DNA of 64,000 nucleotides from Actinomyces mediterranea. Its GTDB lineage: Bacteria; Actinomycetota; Actinomycetes; Actinomycetales; Actinomycetaceae. The stretch covers positions 992,001-1,056,000 of the forward strand of contig NZ_FTPB01000004.1 of NCBI RefSeq assembly GCF_900155595.1, in the 5' to 3' direction. The stretch's first letter is position 1. Each line of letters starts with the position of its first letter. The notes beneath the pieces are model-generated. The model was not told where the DNA came from, searched no databases, and saw only the letters and a list, made by a program, of their open reading frames with translations. Below are positions 9,852 through 16,994 of the stretch, one piece after another. Position numbers and translations under genes: made by a program.

Positions 9852-10085
9852 TCAGTCTTCGAATACGGCGGTCGATGCCGTCCAGGTGACGAGGCCGTCG
9901 AGGTCATCCTCAGTTCCTCGGGAGGCGAGGATCTTCGCATCTTCATGGGCTGCCCGGTGTCGGATCTCCCTTTCGACGGCAGAGGCGATGAATGAGGCGC
10001 GACTCTTCTCATCACCCCGGGCGACTGTCTCGTCGAGGTAGGCGACGAGCTGGTTCGGCAGTCGGATTGCGATCTGTGTCGTCAC
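9852..10085 (-). CDS. Ribbon-helix-helix antitoxin (MazE/CopG-like)
   Basis: 77 residues from a GTG at 10085: TTQIAIRLPNQLVAYLDETV is a CopG/Arc-type DNA-binding strand and helix, and the C-terminal half (DLDGLVTWTASTAVFED) would wrap the toxin. The reading extends further upstream, but the RHH motif begins at this GTG. No strong ribosome site is visible; a GCTAGA just before the GTG could be a -10, which would make the mRNA leaderless. Probably autoregulates the pair. Confidence 0.82.
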   Translation of the reverse strand: MTTQIAIRLPNQLVAYLDETVARGDEKSRASFIASAVEREIRHRAAHEDAKILASRGTEDDLDGLVTWTASTAVFED

Positions 10086-10196
10086 GGTTCTAGCGTACAG
10101 TGCCGCCCCAGTTTGGGATTCTTTTGTAGCAAGCGGCACCCACGGCGCACAGGTCTTAATGGGATCCCCGCGACGACTCCCCGCTACTGTGAGACT

Positions 10197-10337
10197 ATGC
10201 AGAACGCTCGACGCGACAGCTCCGCTCCCTGCCCGTGCGGGTCCACTGCGCGCTTCGCCGACTGCTGCCTGCCGATGTTCGAGGGCGAGCCCCGGCGACG
10301 GTGGATGAACGTCGATGGGCGGATTCACCGTGCATGA
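10197..10337 (+). pseudogene. 5' fragment of a SEC-C motif (YchJ/UPF0225-like) gene
   Basis: 46 residues: PCPCGSTARFADCCLPMFEGEP is the zinc-binding SEC-C motif found at the start of YchJ-type proteins, but the family normally continues for about 80 more residues. The sequence diverges straight after EGEP and overlaps the start of the next gene, so the rest was probably deleted. A functional mini-protein cannot be excluded. Confidence 0.6.
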
Positions 10338-11031
10338 GCCCCGAATTGCGTCGCGTGCGTCGGCAGCGCCGGGCAGGCTCGTCGTCTGGGGCGCCGTCCT
10401 CGTCGTATTCGTCATGTTGCTGGGCACGACCGTCACTCTCGCGCCCGTCGTCGCACTCGATCAGTCGATCTTCGAGTTCTTCGTCGACTCGCGTTTCCCC
10501 ATGGCCACGGCCGTCATGCGCGGGGCGACCGCTCTCTTCGCTCCCGGGGTCGCCGTCGGCGAGGCTGTCGTCGTCGGCGCGGTCGTGTGGTGGATATCGA
10601 AGTCGATACGGGCCGGACTCCTCATCCCCATCGCCATGGGCTTCTCCTCTGCGATGACCTCCCTGGTCAAGATCCTCCTGGGCAGGGTCCGACCCCCTGA
10701 GGATGCGCGCCTGGTGGTGGAGTTGTCCCATTCTTTCCCCTCGGGGCATACGACTGCGGCAGCGTCTTTCGCCGTGTGCGCGGCGATTCTCGCCCTGACT
10801 TCTGCGAGGGTGATCGCCTCGGGTGCATATGCGGCCTCATATGGACGCGTGATCGTCGTGTGGGGCTGCGCATGCCTGCTCATCGTTGTCATCGCAGTGT
10901 CGCGCCTGTACTTGGGGGCGCACTGGTTCACCGATGTGGTCGGCGGCGCTGCTATGGGAACCGGCGTCTCCCTCATCTGTGCGGCACTGCTAGTGGGGCG
11001 CCACCGCCTGATTCCCCGCGAAGGGGGATAG
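10315..11031 (+). CDS. PAP2-family membrane phosphatase
   Basis: 238 residues with about six hydrophobic segments and the three phosphatase motifs in order: KILLGRVRPPED (KX6RP), FPSGHTTAAASF (PSGH) and SRLYLGAHWFTDVVGG (SRX5HX3D). Such enzymes dephosphorylate lipid phosphates such as undecaprenyl pyrophosphate or phosphatidic acid; the exact substrate is not readable. The first codon lies inside the SEC-C fragment; a GTG at 10330 is an alternative start. No other lipid genes are adjacent. Confidence 0.88.
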   Translation: MGGFTVHEPRIASRASAAPGRLVVWGAVLVVFVMLLGTTVTLAPVVALDQSIFEFFVDSRFPMATAVMRGATALFAPGVAVGEAVVVGAVVWWISKSIRAGLLIPIAMGFSSAMTSLVKILLGRVRPPEDARLVVELSHSFPSGHTTAAASFAVCAAILALTSARVIASGAYAASYGRVIVVWGCACLLIVVIAVSRLYLGAHWFTDVVGGAAMGTGVSLICAALLVGRHRLIPREGG

Positions 11032-11079
11032 GCTTGACTATCCGTGTTGTGCGGGGCTGATCAGCGGGAAGGGATACCG

Positions 11080-12198
11080 GTGGACACGATCGTCTCCTAT
11101 GCCGAGCGGGCATTCGACCCGTTGAGCGTCGAGTCCTTCACTCCTGTCGACTCCCTCATCTTCTCTTGGTTCACCCACTTCGAAGTCTCCTCATGCGTTC
11201 CCGAGGTGTGCTCGCCCTCGGGCGCTCCCATTCGCGATCTCCTCCTCGCAGAACATTTCGGCTCCTACTTCCCGAGTCTGTGGGATCCGGATAAGAGTCG
11301 CCAACTCCTCGTTGCCCTCGCCGCGAGCCCCCGATTCAGGGAGGTGAGGGTGTCGAGATGCGTCGAGCAGATCGAGGACGCCGAACAACTGCAATTCGCC
11401 GCCTGCACCTTCCTCATCGGAGACGACCTCGCCTGCATCGCATTCAGGGGGACCGACCGCACCCTCGTCGGTTGGAAAGAGGATTTCAATATGGCGTTCC
11501 AGTGCCCCGTGCCCGCACAGGTGGCGGCCGCCCGGTACGTTCGCGAATTCGCAGCGGCCTCGCACCGTCAGATCCTCATCGGTGGGCATTCGAAGGGCGG
11601 AAATCTTGCGATCTATGCGGCGGCCGCGAATCGGCGCGAGGCGGGCGACAGGCTCGTGCGGGTCTACTCCCATGACGGGCCGGGCTTCTTGACCGAGTAC
11701 TCGACGAGTGACGATCTTGTCGCGATCGCGGACAGGATCGACAAGACGGTCCCCCAGTCGTCGATCGTGGGAATGCTCCTCGATCAGTCGAATGACGTGC
11801 GCATCATCAAGAGCACCCGGATCGGATTGTGGCAGCACGACCCCTTCTCGTGGGAGGTCGAGGACGACGATTTCGCCCTCGTCAATGAACTCACGGCGGA
11901 TGCACGCCATATTGACAACACACTGAGCGCATGGCTGGCAGAGCACTCCCAGGTCGAGCGGGAACGCTTCGTCAATACGATCTACAGCCTCATCACCCTG
12001 CCCGGCGTGCGCACAATCGACGACCTCATTGAGCAGTGGCCCACGCTCCTGTCCGCCATCGGTTCGGAGATCGCCGCCCTGGATCCGGATACGAAGACGT
12101 TCATGTGGGACATGCTCAGGGGCCTGGCCGAAGCGGGCTTCCAGCAGCTGTCTACGACGATCAAAGAACTGCGATCTGCGAAGGAAGGAGCGCAGTAG
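11080..12198 (+). CDS. DUF2974 / Mbeg1-like alpha/beta-hydrolase-fold protein
   Basis: 372 residues from GTG 11080, preceded by AAGGGA. The centre reads ACIAFRGTDRTLVGWKEDFN and then LIGGHSKGGNLAIYAA, a lipase-like GxSxG elbow (GHSKG) typical of the DUF2974 family common in Actinomyces and Firmicutes. There is no signal peptide. The catalytic role is unknown; lipase/esterase is inferred from the fold only. A decayed copy of its C-terminal third lies at 14206-14480. Confidence 0.82.
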   Translation: MDTIVSYAERAFDPLSVESFTPVDSLIFSWFTHFEVSSCVPEVCSPSGAPIRDLLLAEHFGSYFPSLWDPDKSRQLLVALAASPRFREVRVSRCVEQIEDAEQLQFAACTFLIGDDLACIAFRGTDRTLVGWKEDFNMAFQCPVPAQVAAARYVREFAAASHRQILIGGHSKGGNLAIYAAAANRREAGDRLVRVYSHDGPGFLTEYSTSDDLVAIADRIDKTVPQSSIVGMLLDQSNDVRIIKSTRIGLWQHDPFSWEVEDDDFALVNELTADARHIDNTLSAWLAEHSQVERERFVNTIYSLITLPGVRTIDDLIEQWPTLLSAIGSEIAALDPDTKTFMWDMLRGLAEAGFQQLSTTIKELRSAKEGAQ

Positions 12199-12311
12199 CG
12201 GTGCTGGGAAGCCCCGGGGCGTGAGGTCGGTGAAGCGATCGGTACCAGCGGCGCGCGTACGACAGGAATGGATCGGAAACCCTGGAATCGAACGGAGATG
12301 CGCTCGACTGC

Positions 12312-12686
12312 TCACTCCTGCCGTGAACCGGCGAGGTACGCCTGGACAGCCCGGTGCCGCGCTGGGATCTTGTCGATGGGCAACGACCCCACGGCGCTCT
12401 CACTCCCATTGGCGACGGCCTGTTCGTAGTACCAGATCTTGTAGTCCAGCACATCCAGCACCCGCTTCAGTTCCCTGATGTCCTGCTCGACCACTTTGCG
12501 ACGTCCGCGAAACAGGGCAAGCCGGTCACCGAGGGTCGCATCGCCCTCGACCACCATGTGCATGAAGTCTTTAATCTGTTTGATCGACAGGCCCGATCGC
12601 TTCAGACACTCGATCACACGGCAGGCCTCAATGTCTGTGTCTACGAACACTCGTCGACCGCTTGACTTGACCGCCGACTGGGACAA
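12312..12686 (-). pseudogene. MerR-family regulator lacking its DNA-binding N-terminus
   Basis: The 124-residue reading contains the second half of a MerR protein: CLKRSGLSIKQIKDFMHMV (end of the winged HTH), GDATLGDRLALFRGRR and the dimerisation coil VEQDIRELKRVLDVLDYKI ending WYYEQA. The first helix-turn-helix is absent; instead the 5' end overlaps the first codons of the divergent hydrolase. In relatives the two genes are separated by a promoter, so a deletion has removed the regulator's 5' end and the shared promoter. Unlikely to bind DNA normally. Confidence 0.75.
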
Positions 12687-13629
12687 GACATTCCCCCGCT
12701 CCAGTGCCGTCCGCCATCACAAGGTCAGCTTCCACAATCGCTTCGGGATTGAACTGGCGGCCGACCTCTACATCCCCAAGGACGCCTCGGCTCCCCTGTC
12801 GGCCCTCGCCGTATCTGGACCCTTCGGAGCCGTCAAGGAGCAGGCCTCGGGTCTGTACGCCCAGCACATGGCGGAGCGCGGATTCCTCGCCCTCGCCTTC
12901 GACCCCTCGTACACGGGAGAAAGCGGCGGCACCCCCCGCCGCGTCTCCTCCCCCGACATCAACACCGAAGACTTCTCGGCGGCTGTCGACTTCCTCGCCG
13001 CGCGCGACGATGTGAATGCCGACGCCATCGGAATCATCGGCATCTGCGGATGGGGCGGTATCGCCCTCAACGCTGCGGCGCTCGATCCCCGTATCAAGGC
13101 GACGCTGGCGTCAACCTCGTACGTGATGACCCGCGTGGCAACGAAGGGATATTTCGATTCCGAGGACACCACCGAGCATCGCATGGCTGCACGGAGGGCG
13201 CTGGCTGCGCAGCGCACCGAGGATTACATCACGGGCAGTTACCAGCGCTCCGGTGGTGTCGTTGATCCTCTGCCCGAGGACGCTCCGCAGTTCGTCGTCG
13301 ACTACCACTCGTACTACAAGACGCCGCGCGGCTTCCATGAGCGCTCCGGCAACTCCACCGACGGGTGGAACACCACCTCGAACCTGTCGTGGATGAACAC
13401 CAATCTTCTGCAGTTCGCCTCCGAGATCGAAAGTGCCGTCATGGTGTTGCACGGAGAGTTGGCTCATTCGCGCTACATGGGCGAGGGCGCCTTCGAACTG
13501 CTCACGGGCGACAACAAGGAGCTGGTCATCGTTCCCGGCGCGAGCCATGTCGATCTCTACGACGGTGGGGACTCCGATGCGATCCCCTTCGACCGGATCA
13601 CCGACTTCTTCACCGAGCACCTCGGATGA
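12631..13629 (+). CDS. Alpha/beta hydrolase, dienelactone-hydrolase/YcjY-like
   Basis: About 332 residues from ATG 12631. The family's normal N-terminus begins near ADWDKTFPRSSAVRHHKVSF, so the preceding residues come from antisense MerR sequence and the native start may be lost. The nucleophile elbow is GICGWGGIALN and the catalytic His is in VPGASHVDLYD, giving a complete triad. Typical members act on small esters or are induced by stress under MerR control. The stop overlaps the lipoprotein start (ATGA). How it is now expressed is unclear because its promoter region is rearranged. Confidence 0.8.
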   Translation: MSVSTNTRRPLDLTADWDKTFPRSSAVRHHKVSFHNRFGIELAADLYIPKDASAPLSALAVSGPFGAVKEQASGLYAQHMAERGFLALAFDPSYTGESGGTPRRVSSPDINTEDFSAAVDFLAARDDVNADAIGIIGICGWGGIALNAAALDPRIKATLASTSYVMTRVATKGYFDSEDTTEHRMAARRALAAQRTEDYITGSYQRSGGVVDPLPEDAPQFVVDYHSYYKTPRGFHERSGNSTDGWNTTSNLSWMNTNLLQFASEIESAVMVLHGELAHSRYMGEGAFELLTGDNKELVIVPGASHVDLYDGGDSDAIPFDRITDFFTEHLG

Positions 13630-14159
13630 GGCTCACTGTCCTCGGCCTCGTCGGCGCTATGGCGCTCGGACTGACGGCCTGTCAGTCGACTGCTTCAACC
13701 GAGACCGCGGACTCCGGCCGATCATTGATACCGACCTCCCCTGAGACCGCACCCACGGACGCCGGTGCGCCATCCGCCCTGCCACCCCTCGACGAACAGG
13801 AGTACGCGGACATGATCATCACCGTCAACGGGCATGCATTACCGGTGACGCTCGCCGACAACGCGTCAGCCAGGGCGCTCACAGAGCTGCTGGCCGGAGG
13901 CGATATCAACGTCGCGATGAGTGACTATGGCGGCTTCGAAAAAGTTGCGTCATTGCCCGGGCCTCTTCCAACGAGCGACGAGCAGATCACCACCCAACCG
14001 GGCGACGTGATCCTCTACCAGGGCGACAAACTCACGATCTACTACGACACCAACTCGTGGCATTTCACCCGCCTGGGAAGGATCAACGGCATCACTGCCG
14101 AGGAGCTGCGCGAAGCCTTGGGCGAGGGCGACGTCACCGTGACACTGTCGAATCCCTGA
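13626..14159 (+). CDS. Cyclophilin-like fold lipoprotein
   Basis: 177 residues with a lipoprotein signal (MRLTVLGLVGAMALGLTACQ; lipobox LTAC, lipidated Cys about 19), a Ser/Thr/Pro linker, then a cyclophilin-like domain: MIITVNGHALPVTLADNASA, GGFEKVASLPGPLP, QPGDVILYQGDKLTIYYD. This small family is usually annotated as cyclophilin-like fold protein and often sits beside flavodoxin or hydrolase genes; no isomerase activity is established. Translationally coupled to the hydrolase. Confidence 0.82.
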   Translation: MRLTVLGLVGAMALGLTACQSTASTETADSGRSLIPTSPETAPTDAGAPSALPPLDEQEYADMIITVNGHALPVTLADNASARALTELLAGGDINVAMSDYGGFEKVASLPGPLPTSDEQITTQPGDVILYQGDKLTIYYDTNSWHFTRLGRINGITAEELREALGEGDVTVTLSNP

Positions 14160-14205
14160 CCGGGCGGGACAACCTCGTTCCCGAGGAGGTGCGAACCTGG
14201 GTCCC

Positions 14206-14480
14206 CTCCAGCACGACCCCTTCTCCTGGGTCGTCGAGGGAGAGGATTTCGCGAGGGCGAACGGGTTCAGCTTCGACGCGCGCAGGATCGACGCGATCGT
14301 GTCGGCCTGGCTGGTGGAGCACACGCCCGAGCAGCGAGAACTCCTCGTCGACGCGACCTACTCGCTTATCACCCTTCCCGAGGTCGAAACCGTCACCGAC
14401 CTCGTCGACTCCTGGCAGCAGGCCATTCCCACGGTGCGCGAGAGGATCGGGGCACTCAGGGCGAAGCAGAAGCAGGGGTC
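14206..14480 (+). pseudogene. C-terminal remnant of a second DUF2974 gene
   Basis: The reading LQHDPFSWVVEGEDFARANG through SAWLVEHTPEQRELLVDATY and SLITLPEVETVTDLVDSW aligns with the last third of the protein at 11080-12198 (LWQHDPFSWEVEDDDFALVN and onward). The first two thirds are gone. The two copies flank the hydrolase-lipoprotein pair, which suggests a former tandem duplication. Confidence 0.85.
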
Positions 14481-14519
14481 TAAAGTCATTAAATCAATGT
14501 TGACCTGCGCAAATTATGC

Positions 14520-14607
14520 AGCGAAACCACGAAAACGCTTCAGCGAATCTACGGATTTACTCCAGCGAAACCACGAAAATAGCGCAGCGGAACCACGAAT
14601 TCGGTAT
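14520..14607 (+). repeat. Four tandem 22-bp repeats upstream of a DUF4143 ATPase
   Basis: Units begin at 14520, 14542, 14564 and 14586, exactly 22 bp apart. Units 1 and 3 start agcgaaaccacgaaaa; unit 4 is agcggaaccacgaat and unit 2 is a weaker agcgaatctacggat. Two helical turns per unit puts each copy on one face of the DNA, as in an operator array. A TATAGA at 14605 and the ATG at 14619 follow directly. Confidence 0.85.
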
Positions 14608-14618
14608 AGACTGAGGCC

Positions 14619-15860
14619 ATGGACCTCATCAGTCGACACGCCGAATCCCTCGGGCGGGACATGCTCGGCGCCTTCCCCGCCGTTGTGATCTCCGGCGCCC
14701 GGCAGGTCGGGAAGAGCACGCTCGCCGGCCGACTCGTCCGCAACATCCCCCATCTCGCGGTGACCTTGGATGACGAGAGTACTCGGGCGGCGGCCCAGGC
14801 TGATTCGCGCGCATTCGTCGAGCAGTTCACCGAAAGCACCCTCGTCATTGACGAGGTGCAACGCTACCCGGAGCTCCTCCTCGCGATCAAAGCGAGCATC
14901 GATCGCAATCGCCGGGCCGGACGCTTCCTCCTCACGGGCTCCGCCGATTTGCTCAACGTCAAGGGGCAAACCGATTCCCTGGCGGGACGGGCCGTCACCT
15001 TGAATCTTCGAGGGTTCAGCCAAGGCGAGTTGGCCGGGCGCACCGACGATTTCGTTGCTATGGCGGCCAGCGGAGAGCGTTTCACCTCCACGACCACATG
15101 GGCCCGTCCGGACTACGCGCGAGCCTTGGCGTCCGGCGGATACCCGGAGATTCAACGCATGCCGGATCGCATGCGCACCGTCTGGATCGATAGTTACATC
15201 GACCGCATCCTCACGAGGGACGCGGTCAGTCTGCCCTCGGGGGGACGAGCGTCTCGAATCCGAACCGTCCTGGGACTGCTCGCCGCTAATCAGGCAGGTG
15301 AACTCGTCAAAAGCCGCGTCGCCGAACAGGCGCGCATCCCCGCGAATTCAATCGACGCCTACCTGGATGTTCTCCGTTCCGTCTACCTCGTCGATCTCCT
15401 CCCCCCGTGGACGCCGAACCTCACCAAGCGCGAAGTCGGTCGCCCCAAGGCATTCGTCACCGATCCCGCCCTCGCCCTGCGTCTCACCCGGCAGACCGCG
15501 TCCCAACTCGAGGACCTCGCCTCCGATACGATCGGCAGCCACCTGGAGGCCTTTGTCGCCGGCGAACTCCTCAAGCAGCAGGCGTGGAGCACCGAGGAGT
15601 TCACCCTCTTCCACTTCCGGGACCGCAACGGGGTCGAGGTGGATCTGGTGCTCGAGCTCGGAGACGGCCGCGTCATCGGTGTTGAAGTCAGGGCGTCGAG
15701 CACGTATCACACGGAGCATTTCAAGGGACTGCGCGCTCTTCAGGACAAGGTCGGCGATCGCTTCATCGCGGGATACGTTCTCGGCATGGGCGAACGTCGC
15801 TTCGACTTCGCCCCCGGCCTCTACGGCCTGCCCGTCTCCGCGCTGTGGGAGTGGCACTGA
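14619..15860 (+). CDS. AAA ATPase with DUF4143 nuclease-like C-terminus
   Basis: 413 residues. Walker A is SGARQVGKST (about 25-34), Walker B LVIDEVQRYPEL, sensor-like GRFLLTGSADLL. The C-terminal DUF4143 half carries FRDRNGVEVDLVLELGDGRV and VIGVEVRAS, a restriction-nuclease-like fold with D and E-x-(K/R)-like positions. Such proteins are very common, horizontally moving, and of unproven function (toxin-antitoxin or defence roles have been suggested). The start follows a TATAGA by 8 nt and has no ribosome site, so the mRNA may be leaderless and controlled by the 22-bp repeats. A dead relative lies at 7585. Confidence 0.88.
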   Translation: MDLISRHAESLGRDMLGAFPAVVISGARQVGKSTLAGRLVRNIPHLAVTLDDESTRAAAQADSRAFVEQFTESTLVIDEVQRYPELLLAIKASIDRNRRAGRFLLTGSADLLNVKGQTDSLAGRAVTLNLRGFSQGELAGRTDDFVAMAASGERFTSTTTWARPDYARALASGGYPEIQRMPDRMRTVWIDSYIDRILTRDAVSLPSGGRASRIRTVLGLLAANQAGELVKSRVAEQARIPANSIDAYLDVLRSVYLVDLLPPWTPNLTKREVGRPKAFVTDPALALRLTRQTASQLEDLASDTIGSHLEAFVAGELLKQQAWSTEEFTLFHFRDRNGVEVDLVLELGDGRVIGVEVRASSTYHTEHFKGLRALQDKVGDRFIAGYVLGMGERRFDFAPGLYGLPVSALWEWH

Positions 15861-15979
15861 GGCGAGCCTGACGCTTTGCCGCGGTCTGCAGGCCAAGATG
15901 AAACGCCGTACAGCCCAGGGTTTGATACGCCGTTTAAGCCGCCCTGTCACCAAACGACGACAACGGCCCCGCTTCTCCC

Positions 15980-16399
15980 TCAGACGAAGGCTTCCAGGGA
16001 TTCGGGATGCGCCGCCACAGCGGGCAGGTGCTGTGGGCCCGCGAGTTTCAGGACGATCCCCTCCGGGTGGACCTCGCAGTAGTCGAGGAACATATCGACG
16101 GTCGAGTCCGCATCGACGGGCATGGAGAGATCAGCCTCTTCACCCGTTTCGAAAGCGCCTTCCTTCCGGATGAAGGGGAGGAGAACAACGGAACCACGAG
16201 TGCTGATGAAGACGTTCGCGTACCCTCCGGCGGCGCGGACGCGCGCGAACAGTGCGCTCACCGGCTCCTCACCGAGGGCCGTGACGATGAACTGTCGCCC
16301 GAGGTCGTTGACGGCAGGCAGGGCCTTCGGATTGCGTCCGAACTCATGCATGATCCTCTTCAAGAGCTCGCGTCGCTTCTCATCAACGGTGCGCCTCAT
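15980..16399 (-). CDS. Unknown 139-residue protein, second gene of a two-gene cassette
   Basis: No family recognised. It begins MRRTVDEKRRELLKRIMHEF, has a mixed alpha/beta middle (GGYANVFISTRGSVVLLPFI) and an acidic stretch (LSMPVDADSTVDMFLDYCEV). Its ATG overlaps the stop of the 146-residue gene by 4 bp. Truncated or frameshifted copies occur at 18802-18843 and 19671-19943, so this family has been copied repeatedly next to toxin-antitoxin genes. The pairing and size are compatible with a toxin-antitoxin module, but nothing in the sequence proves it. Confidence 0.6.
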   Translation of the reverse strand: MRRTVDEKRRELLKRIMHEFGRNPKALPAVNDLGRQFIVTALGEEPVSALFARVRAAGGYANVFISTRGSVVLLPFIRKEGAFETGEEADLSMPVDADSTVDMFLDYCEVHPEGIVLKLAGPQHLPAVAAHPESLEAFV

Positions 16400-16836
16400 C
16401 GTGCCATCTCCTCTCTGTGAATGATTGTATCAGCGAAGTCGATGAGTGCTTCGATCGCCCTGTCGTAGTAGTCCGTTACATCATTGATCGAGCGCAGCGG
16501 TGCGAATGGCTCGAATTGTTCATGGTCAGGGAAGGCGATTTCATCGTGGAAGTGAATCGAGCCGTGGTGCCTGCAGTCCGCTGAAGCGATCTTCTTCGGA
16601 GCGGAGAAGCTCTCAACTTCTCCCCACATGACCGCCGCATAGAAGTCGGCGATACGTCCGTTGAGAGTCCACAGACGTACTTCGATGGTCAAGCGGAAGT
16701 CGTCAGTCGGATGAAAGGAAATCAGGTCAACAGAATCAAGACAGGAGCGCTCGGGCGGTGTCCAAAGGACCGTCCGCTCCGCATCTGCGAGGCTGCGCTT
16801 CGCCTCGCGCTTCACCCGATGACGCTCTTTCATCAC
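16396..16836 (-). CDS. Unknown 146-residue His-rich protein, first gene of a two-gene cassette
   Basis: Starts at GTG 16836 or the adjacent ATG. A basic N-terminus is followed by FRLTIEVRLWTLNGRIADFY, the cluster DCRHHGSIHFHDEI and a C-terminal helix NDVTDYYDRAIEALIDFADT. The HxH-type cluster resembles what is seen in small uncharacterised putative toxins, but I cannot name a family. No clear ribosome site. Overlaps the next gene by 4 bp. Confidence 0.55.
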   Translation of the reverse strand: MMKERHRVKREAKRSLADAERTVLWTPPERSCLDSVDLISFHPTDDFRLTIEVRLWTLNGRIADFYAAVMWGEVESFSAPKKIASADCRHHGSIHFHDEIAFPDHEQFEPFAPLRSINDVTDYYDRAIEALIDFADTIIHREEMAR

Positions 16837-16994
16837 GACACGATGGTCGCACAGTCAATAGGCATTTCCGTCTTGTCCACGATTTCTGATCCGGCGAAGA
16901 CGCTCGTAGCGGCTCGCTTGATCAAGCGTCGCGCATTCGAACCTCAACTGTGAAATCCTGAGTTCGCCAGATCTGAATTCGACGACCTGCCGAT

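Noticed and set aside
10113-10196. Upstream extension of the SEC-C fragment
   Set aside because: Those codons overlap the antitoxin promoter region and show no similarity; the CPCG motif starts after the ATG at 10197.
14520-14607. Short regular repeats that might be a CRISPR array
   Set aside because: The 22-bp units are tandem with no spacers and no cas genes are near; an operator array fits better.
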